A stretch of 64,000 nucleotides of DNA from Shewanella olleyana (GTDB taxonomy: Bacteria; Pseudomonadota; Gammaproteobacteria; Enterobacterales; Shewanellaceae), in contig NZ_JAKILD010000024.1 in assembly GCF_023283825.1 (NCBI RefSeq), positions 1-64,000 on the forward strand. Reading direction: 5' to 3'. The translations under genes were made by a program, and so were the position numbers. The notes under the pieces are model-generated. The model was not told where the DNA came from and made no database searches. It saw only the letters and a program-made list of their open reading frames with translations. Below are positions 1 through 9,342 of this stretch, piece after piece; the stretch's first letter is position 1; every line of letters begins with the position of its first letter.

Positions 1-1
1 A

Positions 2-64
2 ACCAACAATATTGCTCAAGATGTGTTTTTAAATAAACGTCGTGAAATGCGTATAAACCAATAA
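2..64 (+). CDS. C-terminal end of an unidentified protein (partial)
   Basis: An open frame enters from the left edge and ends at a TAA at 62-64, giving about 20 residues ending in RREMRINQ. It is followed by two hairpins, the second with a T-tract, as expected after a rightward gene converging on sucD. Too little is present to assign a family. The call rests only on an uninterrupted frame plus the terminator. Confidence 0.45.
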   Translation, partial: TNNIAQDVFLNKRREMRINQ

Positions 65-68
65 AATA

Positions 69-97
69 AAACCCCCACTTAAAAAAAGTGGGGGTTT
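69..97 (-). terminator. Rho-independent terminator of the suc operon
   Basis: A perfect 11-bp stem (AAACCCCCACT / AGTGGGGGTTT) lies 50 bases past the sucD stop. On the minus strand it is followed by a T-rich run (TTTTATTTTAT), the form of an intrinsic terminator for sucABCD. It may also help stop the converging rightward gene. Confidence 0.85.
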
Positions 98-109
98 GTC
101 ATTAATCTG

Positions 110-130
110 AGGCGCCTAAGCGCCTTTTTC
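110..130 (+). terminator. Terminator of the rightward partial gene
   Basis: The stem AGGCGC / GCGCCT with a 4-base loop is followed directly by TTTTTC on the plus strand. It lies between the convergent partial gene and sucD, so it fits a terminator for the rightward gene. Confidence 0.6.
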
Positions 131-146
131 TAAATCTAACTAGTGA

Positions 147-1019
147 TTACCAGCCAGTTTTAGTACGTAGTGCTTTACCGATATCAGCTAAAGAACGAAC
201 TGTGCTTACGCCAGCCGCTTCTAGTGCAGCGAATTTATCTTCAGCAGTACCTTTACCACCAGCGATAATTGCGCCAGCATGACCCATACGCTTACCTTCT
301 GGTGCAGTAACACCAGCAATGTAAGAAACAACAGGTTTAGTTACATTAGCTTTGATATATTCAGCCGCTTCTTCTTCAGCAGTACCACCAATTTCACCAA
401 TCATTACGATTGCTTCAGTTTGTGGATCGTTTTGGAACATTTCCAATACGTCGATGAAGTTAGTACCAGGAATCGGGTCACCGCCAATACCAACACAAGT
501 TGATTGGCCGAAACCTTCGTCAGTAGTTTGCTTAACCGCTTCGTACGTCAAGGTACCAGAGCGTGAAACAATACCGACTTTACCAGGCTTGTGGATGTGA
601 CCAGGCATGATACCAATCTTACATTCACCAGGAGTGATAACACCTGGACAGTTAGGACCGATCATGCGAACGCCAGTTTCTTCAAGCTTAACTTTAACTT
701 GAAGCATATCTAACGTAGGGATACCTTCAGTGATACATACGATTAGCTCAATGCCACCGTCAATCGCTTCGAAGATAGCATCTTTACAGAAAGGTGCAGG
801 TACATAGATAACAGAAGCAGTAGCGCCTGTTTCTGCAACAGCATCTTTAACAGTGTTAAAGACTGGAAGATCTAAATGAACTTGACCGCCTTTTCCTGGA
901 GATACGCCACCAACCATTTTAGTACCGTAAGCAATTGCTTGCTCAGAATGGAAAGTACCTTGGCCGCCAGTGAAACCTTGACAGATAACTTTAGTATCTT
1001 TGTTAATTAATACAGACAT
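147..1019 (-). CDS. sucD: Succinyl-CoA synthetase (ADP-forming) alpha subunit
   Basis: Catalyses, with SucC, the TCA-cycle conversion of succinyl-CoA to succinate with nucleotide phosphorylation; cytosolic. At 290 residues it is essentially the length of E. coli SucD (289). An N-terminal CoA-binding Rossmann domain carries GFTGGQGTFH near residues 15-24. The ligase motif GPNCPG lies near residue 122, and the phosphohistidine loop GHAGAIIAGG lies near residue 247. Its ATG overlaps the sucC stop by one base (TAATG), so the subunits are translationally coupled. It is the last gene of the suc operon and is followed by a strong terminator. Confidence 0.98.
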   Translation of the reverse strand: MSVLINKDTKVICQGFTGGQGTFHSEQAIAYGTKMVGGVSPGKGGQVHLDLPVFNTVKDAVAETGATASVIYVPAPFCKDAIFEAIDGGIELIVCITEGIPTLDMLQVKVKLEETGVRMIGPNCPGVITPGECKIGIMPGHIHKPGKVGIVSRSGTLTYEAVKQTTDEGFGQSTCVGIGGDPIPGTNFIDVLEMFQNDPQTEAIVMIGEIGGTAEEEAAEYIKANVTKPVVSYIAGVTAPEGKRMGHAGAIIAGGKGTAEDKFAALEAAGVSTVRSLADIGKALRTKTGW

Positions 1020-2185
1020 TATTTGTCCTCCGCAGCTTTAACAACTTGCTCAGCTGCGTCAGTTAGACTTGTAGCTGCAATGATATCAAGATCTGAGTTA
1101 GCTAGAACTTCACGACCTAATTCAGCGTTAGTACCTTCAAGACGAACAACAACAGGCACTTGAACACCGACTTCTTTAACTGCACCGATAATACCTTCAG
1201 CAATCATGTCACAACGTACGATGCCACCGAAGATGTTAACCAATACTGCTTTAACATTTGAATCAGAAAGAATGATTTTAAATGCTTCAGCAACACGTTC
1301 TTTAGTTGCTCCGCCGCCAACGTCTAAGAAGTTAGCTGGCTTGCCGCCGTGTAGGTTTACGATGTCCATAGTACCCATTGCTAGGCCTGCACCGTTAACC
1401 ATACAACCAACATTTCCGTCTAGTGCAACGTAGTTAAGTTCAAACTTAGCTGCGTGTGCTTCACGTGCATCATCTTGTGATGGATCGTGCATTTCACGGA
1501 TTTTTGGTTGACGGAATAAAGCATTACCATCGATACCAATTTTGCCATCAAGACAGTGAATGTTGCCTTCGTCAGTGATAACAAGTGGGTTGATTTCAAG
1601 TAAAGCGAAATCATGGTCTTCAAACATTTTTGCTAAGCCCATGAACACTTTAGTGAACTGCTTCATTTGAGTTGGGTTTAAACCTAACTTGAAGCCAAGA
1701 TCACGTGCTTGGTATGGCTGAGGACCCGCTAATGGATCGATGATTGCTTTGTGAATTAACTCAGGAGTTTCTTCAGCAACAGTTTCAATCTCAACACCAC
1801 CTTCAGTTGAAGCCATGAAAACAACACGACGTGTTGCACGGTCAACTACGGCACCAAGGTATAATTCGTTTGCGATATCAGTACAGCTTTCTACTAAGAT
1901 TTTAGCAACCGGCTGACCTTTTTCGTCAGTTTGGTAAGTGACTAAGTTCTTACCTAACCAGTTTTCAGCAAATGCTCTGATTTCTTCTTTATCGCCGGTA
2001 ACTTTAACGCCACCTGCTTTACCACGGCCGCCTGCGTGTACTTGACACTTAACAACCCACATATTACCGCCAATGTGACCAGCAGCTTCTACCGCTTCTT
2101 GGGCTGTATCGCAAGCGAAGCCTTCAGAAACTGGTAAACCATATTCGGCAAATAAGGATTTTGCCTGATACTCATGCAAATTCAT
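1019..2185 (-). CDS. sucC: Succinyl-CoA synthetase (ADP-forming) beta subunit
   Basis: Nucleotide- and succinate-binding subunit that pairs with SucD. The 388 residues match the E. coli length. The start MNLHEYQAK is the canonical N-terminus. An ATP-grasp domain follows, with HAGGRGKAGGVK near residues 52-63, and the C-terminal ligase domain has NIFGGIVRCD near residue 325. It lies 78 bases downstream of sucB, with a small hairpin in the gap, and overlaps sucD by one base. Nothing unusual is seen in the protein. Confidence 0.98.
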   Translation of the reverse strand: MNLHEYQAKSLFAEYGLPVSEGFACDTAQEAVEAAGHIGGNMWVVKCQVHAGGRGKAGGVKVTGDKEEIRAFAENWLGKNLVTYQTDEKGQPVAKILVESCTDIANELYLGAVVDRATRRVVFMASTEGGVEIETVAEETPELIHKAIIDPLAGPQPYQARDLGFKLGLNPTQMKQFTKVFMGLAKMFEDHDFALLEINPLVITDEGNIHCLDGKIGIDGNALFRQPKIREMHDPSQDDAREAHAAKFELNYVALDGNVGCMVNGAGLAMGTMDIVNLHGGKPANFLDVGGGATKERVAEAFKIILSDSNVKAVLVNIFGGIVRCDMIAEGIIGAVKEVGVQVPVVVRLEGTNAELGREVLANSDLDIIAATSLTDAAEQVVKAAEDK

Positions 2186-2218
2186 GATGATCTATCCATA
2201 TACTTCTTAAAAAATCCT

Positions 2219-2238
2219 ACTGGCTCGTTTGAGCCAGC
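2219..2238 (-). terminator. Intercistronic hairpin between sucB and sucC
   Basis: A 7-bp stem (CTGGCTC / GAGCCAG) with a 4-base loop lies in the 78-base gap. On the minus strand a run of six T occurs a few bases after the stem. It could be a weak attenuator or an mRNA-processing/stabilising hairpin setting the ratio of 2-oxoglutarate dehydrogenase to succinyl-CoA synthetase. Its function is inferred only. Confidence 0.4.
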
Positions 2239-2263
2239 TACGAGGGTACTGTCTAGTTGACTC

Positions 2264-3451
2264 TTATAGGTCAAGCAATAGACGTGTTGGGTCTTCAAGG
2301 AAGTCTTTAATAGCAACCAAGAATCCAACTGACTCACGGCCATCAACAATACGATGGTCGTAAGATAGTGCTAGGTACATCATAGGTTGAATAACAACCT
2401 CACCATTCACTGCCATTGGGCGATCTTTAATAGCATGCATGCCTAAGATTGCGCTTTGAGGAAGGTTTAAAATTGGGGTCGACATGAGTGAACCGAAAAC
2501 ACCGCCATTAGTCACTGTGAAGTTACCGCCAGTCATATCATCAACAGATAATTTACCGTCACGGCCTTTAAGCGCTAATTCGCGTACATTCTTCTCGATT
2601 TCAGCAAGGCTCATCGTATCTGTGTCACGCAGGACTGGTGTTACCAAACCACGTGGGGTAGATACTGCAATGCTTACATCAAAGTAGTTGTGATAAACAA
2701 TTTCGTCGCCATCAATTGAAGCATTAACTTCAGGGAAACGCTTAAGTGCTTCAGTCACAGCTTTAACGTAGAAAGACATGAAACCTAAACGAATACCGTG
2801 GCGCTTTTCAAAGATTTCTTGATACTGCTTACGAATATCCATGATTGGCTGCATGTTAACTTCGTTAAACGTTGTTAGCATTGCGGTAGAGTTTTTAGCT
2901 TCAAGTAAGCGATTAGCAATCGTCTTACGTAAACGTGTCATTGGAACACGTTTTTGGCTACGACCTTCAAGCGGAGCAACTGGTGCAGGCGCAGCAGGTT
3001 TTGGCGCAGGCGCAGACTTAACAAATGCTTCGACGTCTTCTTTAGTAATACGTCCGCCAACACCTGTGCCTTTAATTGCAGCAGCATCAAGATTATGTTC
3101 AGCAATTAAGCGACGAACTGATGGGCTTAAAGCATCATTTGATTCATCTGATTCAGCAGCAACTGGAGCTGCAGCTTCTGCTTCAGCTTTTGTTACTTCT
3201 TGGCCAGAAACCGCACCAGCAACAAAGTTAGCAATAACTTGTTCACCAAGAACAGTTTCGCCGTCTGGGAATAGAATTTCACTCAGAGAACCATCTTCTG
3301 GCGCAACAACTTCTAGAACAACTTTATCAGTTTCAATATCAACTAGATTTTGGTCACGAGAAACCTGTTCTCCAGGTTGCACATGCCATGTCGCGATAGT
3401 CGCATCAGCAACTGATTCTGGCAAAACGGGTACCTTAATTTCGATACTCAT
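2264..3451 (-). CDS. sucB: 2-oxoglutarate dehydrogenase E2 (dihydrolipoyl succinyltransferase)
   Basis: Core acyltransferase of the 2-oxoglutarate dehydrogenase complex, which passes the succinyl group from lipoyl-lysine to CoA. Of 395 residues, 1-80 form a lipoyl domain with the lipoylation motif ETDKVVLEV near residue 43. An Ala/Pro/Glu-rich linker follows, then an E1/E3-binding domain near residues 107-145 (SPSVRRLIAEHNLD). The catalytic domain ends in SYDHRIVDGRE, with the catalytic His/Asp. It lies 27 bases after sucA. No lpd (E3) gene is in the window, as is usual because E3 is shared with pyruvate dehydrogenase. Confidence 0.97.
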   Translation of the reverse strand: MSIEIKVPVLPESVADATIATWHVQPGEQVSRDQNLVDIETDKVVLEVVAPEDGSLSEILFPDGETVLGEQVIANFVAGAVSGQEVTKAEAEAAAPVAAESDESNDALSPSVRRLIAEHNLDAAAIKGTGVGGRITKEDVEAFVKSAPAPKPAAPAPVAPLEGRSQKRVPMTRLRKTIANRLLEAKNSTAMLTTFNEVNMQPIMDIRKQYQEIFEKRHGIRLGFMSFYVKAVTEALKRFPEVNASIDGDEIVYHNYFDVSIAVSTPRGLVTPVLRDTDTMSLAEIEKNVRELALKGRDGKLSVDDMTGGNFTVTNGGVFGSLMSTPILNLPQSAILGMHAIKDRPMAVNGEVVIQPMMYLALSYDHRIVDGRESVGFLVAIKDFLEDPTRLLLDL

Positions 3452-3478
3452 GGAAAGCTTTCCTTTTTATAAATTTTA

Positions 3479-6301
3479 TTACGACAGTTTTAATGCGCTA
3501 TTGATTAATTCTTCTTGCTGGCGAGCATGCAGAGCCGGATAACCACAAGCTGGTGCAGCAGATGCTTCACGTCCAGCGTAAGTTAATTGTGCGCCTGCAG
3601 GAATCGCTGCCCAGAAATGATGCTGGCTACAATACCAAGCACCCTGGTTTTGCGGTTCTTCCTGACACCATACAAAGTCTTTAACATGCTGATATTCAGC
3701 AAGTGCTGCTTGCATTTCTTCTTGTGGGAACGGGTACAGTTGTTCCACACGTAAAATAGCTACGTTAGTTATTTCTTGTTTACGACGCTTGTCGAGTAAC
3801 TCGAAATAAACCTTGCCGCTACAGAAGACAACGCGATCCACTTTACTCGCGTCTAATGCATCAAGTTCACCAATCACACTCTGGAAGCTTCCGTTAGCGA
3901 GTTCATCAAGAGACGAAACAGCTAAAGGATGACGTAGTAATGATTTAGGTGACATCACCACAAGAGGACGACGCATAGGACGTACAACTTGACGACGCAA
4001 CATGTGATAAACCTGAGCCGGTGTTGAAGGAACACACACCTGCATATTGTGGTTAGCACATAATTGTAGGAAACGTTCAAGGCGAGCAGATGAATGCTCA
4101 GGGCCTTGGCCTTCATAGCCATGTGGTAACAGCATAGTCAGACCACATAAACGGCCCCACTTTTGCTCACCAGATGACAAGAATTGATCGATAACCACTT
4201 GAGCACAGTTTACGAAGTCGCCAAACTGCGCTTCCCAAATTGTTAACCCGCCTGGTTCAGCAGTTGCATAACCGTATTCAAATGCTAATACTGATGCTTC
4301 AGATAATACTGAATCGATAATATCAATCTCACCTTGCTCATCGGCCACATTACGTAATGGCAAATAAGTCGTACCGTCATTTTGGTTATGTAAAACAGCA
4401 TGACGATGGAAGAAAGTACCACGACCAGAATCTTGACCTGTAATTCGAACACGTTTTTTATCTTCTAAGATAGACGCATAAGCTAAGGTTTCAGCGAACC
4501 CCCAATCTAACGGTTTTTCACCGTTAGCCATGGCAACGCGGTCTTTGTAAATCTTAGCGACACGAGACTGGAGCTTATGGCTTTCTGGGATATCGACAAT
4601 TTTCTGCGCTAAATTATTTAAACGCTCAAGTGCCATTGAAGCTTGGTAAGTTTCATCCCATTCGCGGTTTAAATAAGGTGTCCAATCCACTGTGTGAAGT
4701 GTCATTGGACGCCATTCTTTAACCACACAATCGCCTGCATCTAATGAGTCACGGTAAGTATTCACTAAACCTGTTACATCATCAGCAGAGATACTGCTTT
4801 CTTCGATTAGACGATCTGCATAAATCTTACGCGGCGTTGGATGTTTTTTAATTTTAGCGTACATCAACGGCTGTGTAGCACTAGGCTCATCAGCTTCGTT
4901 ATGGCCATGACGGCGGTAACATACTAAATCGATAACAACGTCACGTTTAAATTCGTTACGGTAATCAACAGCTAACTGAGAAATAAAGGCAACAGCCTCT
5001 GGGTCATCAGCATTAACGTGGAAAATTGGTGCCTGAACCATTTTAGCGATATCGGTACAGTATTCTGTAGAACGAACATCTTCATGGTTAGAAGTCGTAA
5101 AGCCAACTTGGTTATTGATAACGATACGAATACTACCGCCAACTCTAAAACCACGCGCTTGAGACATGTTAAATGTCTCTTGAACAATACCTTGACCCGT
5201 AATAGCTGAGTCACCATGAATGGTGATTGGCATCACTTGTAAGCCGTCAGTACATCCACGACGATCTTGACGAGCGCGAACAGAACCGATAACAACTGGA
5301 TTAACGATTTCAAGATGAGACGGGTTAAACGCTAACGCTAAATGGACATTACCACCTGGCGTTTCGAAATCTGAAGAGAAACCTTGATGGTACTTAACGT
5401 CACCAGAACCATGAATTTCATCGTGTTTTCCAGCGAATTCGTCAAATAATTCTGCAGGACGCTTACCTAGCACGTTAACGAGTACGTTTAAACGACCACG
5501 GTGAGCCATACCAACAACGATTTCTTTAGTACCCGCTTCACCTGCACGGTATAAAATCTCGCGCATCATTGGAACTAAAGCATCACCACCTTCAAGTGAG
5601 AAACGTTTTGCGCCTGGGAATTTCGCGCCAAGGTATTTTTCCATACCTTCAGCAGCGTTTAGGCCTTCTAAGATACGTTTCTTAGTGGAATTGTCATAAT
5701 TTGCTTTACCTAAAGACGGTTCAAGACGTTGTTGAATCCAACGTTTTTCATCTGTGTCGGTAATGTGCATGTATTCAGCACCAATTGAGCCACAATATGT
5801 GCTCTTAAGTGCATGAACAATGTCAGCCAGTTTTAATGTGTCACTACCGTACGCAAATGAACCCGTATTGAATTCACGCGACATGTCTTCAGCATCAAGA
5901 CCATGAAACGCTGGGTTTAGTTCTTGAACAGCTTCGCGTTGCCATAACCCTAGAGGATCAAGATTGGCATTTTGATGACCACGAAAACGGTGAGCATTAA
6001 TTAGTTGGAGAACTTTAACTTGCTTAGCATCTAATTCAGGGTCGGTTACACGGCTGGCGCCTTTGGCACGACTTTCTAATGCTAAACTGCGGAAATAATC
6101 ACGTACTTTAGAGTGTGCAGCTTCAGGTATATCTTGAGAAGTACCATTTACCGCAGGGAGATTATCAAAGACGGCTTGCCAATCAGCAGTAACTGAACTT
6201 GGATCCTCTTGATAGGCTTCATACATCTCTTCTACGTAGGTCGAATTTGAGCCACTTAAATGTGACGATTCGAGCCAAGCTTTCATGATGCCTTGGTGCA
6301 T
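3479..6301 (-). CDS. sucA: 2-oxoglutarate dehydrogenase E1 component
   Basis: Thiamine-diphosphate-dependent decarboxylase that starts the 2-oxoglutarate dehydrogenase reaction. The 940 residues are close to the E. coli length (933). The N-terminus has the typical assembly segment (SSHLSGSNSTYVEEMYE). TPP and catalytic segments are recognisable: GMAHRGRLNVL, HGDSAITGQG and RRHGHNEADEP. The C-terminal transketolase-like part carries LPHGYEGQGPEHSSAR. It is first in the sucABCD set and is separated from sdhB by about 200 bases holding a hairpin, so it may have its own promoter as well as read-through from sdh. Confidence 0.98.
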   Translation of the reverse strand: MHQGIMKAWLESSHLSGSNSTYVEEMYEAYQEDPSSVTADWQAVFDNLPAVNGTSQDIPEAAHSKVRDYFRSLALESRAKGASRVTDPELDAKQVKVLQLINAHRFRGHQNANLDPLGLWQREAVQELNPAFHGLDAEDMSREFNTGSFAYGSDTLKLADIVHALKSTYCGSIGAEYMHITDTDEKRWIQQRLEPSLGKANYDNSTKKRILEGLNAAEGMEKYLGAKFPGAKRFSLEGGDALVPMMREILYRAGEAGTKEIVVGMAHRGRLNVLVNVLGKRPAELFDEFAGKHDEIHGSGDVKYHQGFSSDFETPGGNVHLALAFNPSHLEIVNPVVIGSVRARQDRRGCTDGLQVMPITIHGDSAITGQGIVQETFNMSQARGFRVGGSIRIVINNQVGFTTSNHEDVRSTEYCTDIAKMVQAPIFHVNADDPEAVAFISQLAVDYRNEFKRDVVIDLVCYRRHGHNEADEPSATQPLMYAKIKKHPTPRKIYADRLIEESSISADDVTGLVNTYRDSLDAGDCVVKEWRPMTLHTVDWTPYLNREWDETYQASMALERLNNLAQKIVDIPESHKLQSRVAKIYKDRVAMANGEKPLDWGFAETLAYASILEDKKRVRITGQDSGRGTFFHRHAVLHNQNDGTTYLPLRNVADEQGEIDIIDSVLSEASVLAFEYGYATAEPGGLTIWEAQFGDFVNCAQVVIDQFLSSGEQKWGRLCGLTMLLPHGYEGQGPEHSSARLERFLQLCANHNMQVCVPSTPAQVYHMLRRQVVRPMRRPLVVMSPKSLLRHPLAVSSLDELANGSFQSVIGELDALDASKVDRVVFCSGKVYFELLDKRRKQEITNVAILRVEQLYPFPQEEMQAALAEYQHVKDFVWCQEEPQNQGAWYCSQHHFWAAIPAGAQLTYAGREASAAPACGYPALHARQQEELINSALKLS

Positions 6302-6434
6302 TACTTTTCCTTACAAACTTGATACACGTGCTTCGCCATAATCAAAATTACGATACCTTTTGCACCGTAATCGAATCGTATCTAACTATATAATTTTACA
6401 GCGTTAAATACAAAGGTCTTGCTAATACACACAA

Positions 6435-6464
6435 AGAGCCATCTACAATGATGAAGATGGCTCT
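6435..6464 (-). terminator. Hairpin between sdhB and sucA
   Basis: A perfect 10-bp inverted repeat (AGAGCCATCT / AGATGGCTCT) with a 10-base loop lies in the 208-base gap. The minus strand then reads TTTGTGTG, a poor U-tract, so it may act as a partial terminator or processing site separating sdhCDAB from sucABCD expression. Confidence 0.5.
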
Positions 6465-6509
6465 CATCAAGAGCTATTTAAGAGATAGTCCTAGCTCTAC
6501 ATTGTGCAT

Positions 6510-7217
6510 TTATACTGCTCGCTTCAGTAGCATTGACTTGATATGGCCAATAGCTTTAGTTGGGTTTAGTCCTTTAGGACAAACATCAACACAGTTCATA
6601 ATACCGTGGCAACGGAAAACACTGTAAGCATCGTCTAGACCAGCTAAACGCTCTTCAGTCGCAGTGTCGCGGCTATCAATTAAGAAGCGATATGCATGAA
6701 GTAAACCACTTGGCCCGATAAACTTATCAGGGTTCCACCAGAACGATGGACAAGCAGTTGAACAACAAGCACACATGATACATTCATACAAACCATCTAG
6801 ATGAGCACGCTCTTCTGGAGACTGTAGATGTTCACGAGCCGGAGTTTTCTCATCATTGATAAGAAACGGCTTAATTTTTTCGTACTGAGTGTAAAACTGA
6901 GTCAGGTCGACAATTAAATCACGTACTACAGGCATCCCTGGTAGTGGACGAATTTCAATTTTCTTACCTTTGAAAGTAGAAACAGGCGTAATACACGCTA
7001 ATCCGTTTTTACCATTCATGTTTACACCGTCACTACCACAAACACCTTCACGGCATGAGCGTCTAAATGACAACGACGTGTCTGACTCTTTCAGCTTCAT
7101 CAGTGCATCCAATACCATCATGTCGGTACCTTCATCCACTTCTAAGCTGTAATCTTTCATATAAGGCTTAGCATCTACATCAGGATTGTAGCGATAAACT
7201 GCAAATTCCAATTTCAT
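6510..7217 (-). CDS. sdhB: Succinate dehydrogenase iron-sulfur subunit
   Basis: Carries electrons from the SdhA flavin to quinone at the membrane anchor. All three Fe-S cluster motifs are present: SCREGVCGSDG plus a downstream Cys ([2Fe-2S]), CIMCACCSTACP ([4Fe-4S]) and CHGIMNCVDVCP ([3Fe-4S]). The frame is open 15 codons further upstream, but the start at 7217 (MKLEFAVYRYNPD) is chosen. It matches the family N-terminus and has an AGGAG ribosome site that overlaps the sdhA stop codon. The product has 235 residues. Last gene of sdhCDAB. Confidence 0.97.
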   Translation of the reverse strand: MKLEFAVYRYNPDVDAKPYMKDYSLEVDEGTDMMVLDALMKLKESDTSLSFRRSCREGVCGSDGVNMNGKNGLACITPVSTFKGKKIEIRPLPGMPVVRDLIVDLTQFYTQYEKIKPFLINDEKTPAREHLQSPEERAHLDGLYECIMCACCSTACPSFWWNPDKFIGPSGLLHAYRFLIDSRDTATEERLAGLDDAYSVFRCHGIMNCVDVCPKGLNPTKAIGHIKSMLLKRAV

Positions 7218-7227
7218 CGGTCTGCTC

Positions 7228-8994
7228 CTAGTAAGTACGCTTGATAGGCGGGAATGCATCACGAAGCTTAGGCTCCATGTTCACTTCACGCTTAGTCATT
7301 TGTTCAGTGATAGGGTCAAAGACACTGTGACATAACCAATTATCATCATCACGGTCTAAGAAATCTTCACGAGAATGCGCACCACGGCTTTCTGTACGGA
7401 AGTTAGCAGCGTAAGCTGTAGCAATCGCCGTTGCCATCAAGTTATCAAGCTCTAAACATTCAATCCGCTGAGTATTAAATTCTGAAGAGTTATCAGATAA
7501 CTTAGCATTCGCTAAACGTTCACGAATTGCTTTAAGCTCTTTAAGGCCTTCAGCCATTGCATCACCACTTCTGAATACTGAGAAGTTAAGCTGCATACAT
7601 AACTGTAAGTCTTTACGAATAACAGCAGGATCTTCACCATCTTTATTGCTTTCCCAGCGATTAAGACGATCAAGTGATGCTGAAATCTGAGCTTCAGACG
7701 GTGCTTTAGGATCAGCTGTTTCATCTAGGGCTTTACCTAAATGCTGACCTGCTGCACGACCAAATACCACTAAATCAAGTAATGAGTTACCACCTAAGCG
7801 GTTTGCACCGTGTACTGATACACAAGCAATCTCACCTACAGCGAATAAACCTACGATATCTTGTTCAGTACCATCGGTGTTTTGACGAACAACTTGACCA
7901 CTAACTTTAGCGGGTAGACCACCCATCATGTAATGACATGTTGGCAATACAGGGATTGGGCCATCTGCTGGATCAATATGCGCGAACGTACGAGAAAGTT
8001 CACAAACACCAGGAAGACGTGCTTCTAATGTTTCTTTACCAAGGTGATCAAGCTTAAGTAAACAGTGCGGGCCTAGTGGACCATCTAATCCACGACCTTG
8101 ACGGATCTCTGTCATCATTGAACGAGCAACAACGTCACGAGAAGCCAAATCTTTTGCATTAGGTGCATAACGCTCCATGAAGCGCTCGCCATCTTTATTT
8201 AAAAGATAACCACCTTCACCACGACAACCTTCAGTTACAAGTACACCTGCGCCAGCAATACCCGTTGGGTGGAACTGCCACATTTCCATGTCTTGCATCT
8301 GAACACCAGCGCGCATTGCCATACCAACACCATCGCCGGTGTTAATGTGAGCATTAGTAGTAGAAGCGTAAATACGCCCTGCACCACCAGTTGCTAAAAT
8401 TGTTGCCTTCGACTTGAAGTAAACAATCTCGCCAGTTTCAATTTCAATTGCAGTACAACCCACAATTGCGCCGTCATCGTTTTTAACTAAATCTAATGCA
8501 TACCACTCAGAAAACACTTCAGTTTTGTGCTTTACGTTTTGTTGGTATAAGCAATGAAGCAAAGCATGACCGGTACGGTCAGCTGCAGCTGCAGTACGTG
8601 CCGCTTGTTCGCCACCAAAGTTCTTTGATTGGCCACCAAATGGACGTTGATAGATAGTGCCGTTTTCGAAACGAGAGAAAGGTAGACCCATTTGCTCAAG
8701 TTCAATAACCGCTTCAGGACCTGTCTTACACATGAATTCAATTGCTTCTTGGTCACCGATAAAATCAGAACCTTTCACAGTATCGTACATGTGCTGTTCC
8801 CAATGATCTTCATGCGCGTTACCTAACGCAACAGTGATACCACCTTGCGCAGAAACCGTATGAGAACGTGTTGGGAACACTTTAGATAAAAGCGCACAGC
8901 TCTTACCTTCTTTTGAAATTTGTAAAGCCGCTCGCATGCCAGCGCCACCAGCGCCGATCACTACTGCGTCAAATTCGCGTACTGGAATACTCAC
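7228..8994 (-). CDS. sdhA: Succinate dehydrogenase flavoprotein subunit
   Basis: Oxidises succinate to fumarate with covalently bound FAD on the cytoplasmic face of the inner membrane. The 588 residues equal the E. coli length. The N-terminal FAD-binding GAGGAGMRAAL motif lies near residues 14-24. The flavin-linking His is in the SHTVSAQGG segment near residue 45. The catalytic GEIACVSVHGANRLGGNSL region lies near residue 390. The start is GTG, placed immediately after the sdhD stop (TAAGTG) and preceded by a GGGGTG ribosome site. Confidence 0.98.
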   Translation of the reverse strand: MSIPVREFDAVVIGAGGAGMRAALQISKEGKSCALLSKVFPTRSHTVSAQGGITVALGNAHEDHWEQHMYDTVKGSDFIGDQEAIEFMCKTGPEAVIELEQMGLPFSRFENGTIYQRPFGGQSKNFGGEQAARTAAAADRTGHALLHCLYQQNVKHKTEVFSEWYALDLVKNDDGAIVGCTAIEIETGEIVYFKSKATILATGGAGRIYASTTNAHINTGDGVGMAMRAGVQMQDMEMWQFHPTGIAGAGVLVTEGCRGEGGYLLNKDGERFMERYAPNAKDLASRDVVARSMMTEIRQGRGLDGPLGPHCLLKLDHLGKETLEARLPGVCELSRTFAHIDPADGPIPVLPTCHYMMGGLPAKVSGQVVRQNTDGTEQDIVGLFAVGEIACVSVHGANRLGGNSLLDLVVFGRAAGQHLGKALDETADPKAPSEAQISASLDRLNRWESNKDGEDPAVIRKDLQLCMQLNFSVFRSGDAMAEGLKELKAIRERLANAKLSDNSSEFNTQRIECLELDNLMATAIATAYAANFRTESRGAHSREDFLDRDDDNWLCHSVFDPITEQMTKREVNMEPKLRDAFPPIKRTY

Positions 8995-9342
8995 TTAAAC
9001 ACCCCACACTATGATGATGCCTGCAGCTAGATAACAAAAAGCCGCTACGACAAATACGAACTGAAGTAATCCACGAACTGATACGTTTTTAACGTAATCA
9101 GTTAGCACTTGCCAAATACCAATCCACGAATGAATTAATACGGCAACCAGTGCCAGCAAAGTGAATACTTTCATTGGTAAGGTGCTAAATAGACCATGCC
9201 AAATTTCGTAAGTTAATGGGGCGCTACAAGCAATAAACCCAACCATAAAAATGGTGTAACAGGTTAAAATTACTGCACTAGCACGGATTAAAATAAAGTC
9301 ATGAACACCACTGCGTCCAAGGCTTGCTGCGTTGGTTACCAT
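8995..9342 (-). CDS. sdhD: Succinate dehydrogenase membrane anchor subunit D
   Basis: Inner-membrane anchor that, with SdhC, binds heme b and ubiquinone. The frame is open 29 codons upstream, inside sdhC. The start at 9342 (MVTNAASLGRSGVHDF) gives 115 residues, exactly the E. coli SdhD length, and matches its N-terminus closely. Three hydrophobic segments are visible. LIHSWIGIWQVLTDYV carries the conserved His region, and the protein ends in the family's VWGV. It overlaps sdhC by 7 bases. Confidence 0.95.
   Translation of the reverse strand: MVTNAASLGRSGVHDFILIRASAVILTCYTIFMVGFIACSAPLTYEIWHGLFSTLPMKVFTLLALVAVLIHSWIGIWQVLTDYVKNVSVRGLLQFVFVVAAFCYLAAGIIIVWGV

Noticed and set aside
2841..3542. 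Long plus-strand frame opposite sucB
   Set aside because: Antisense shadow of a strongly conserved sucB gene; low-complexity Ala/Ser product with no family.
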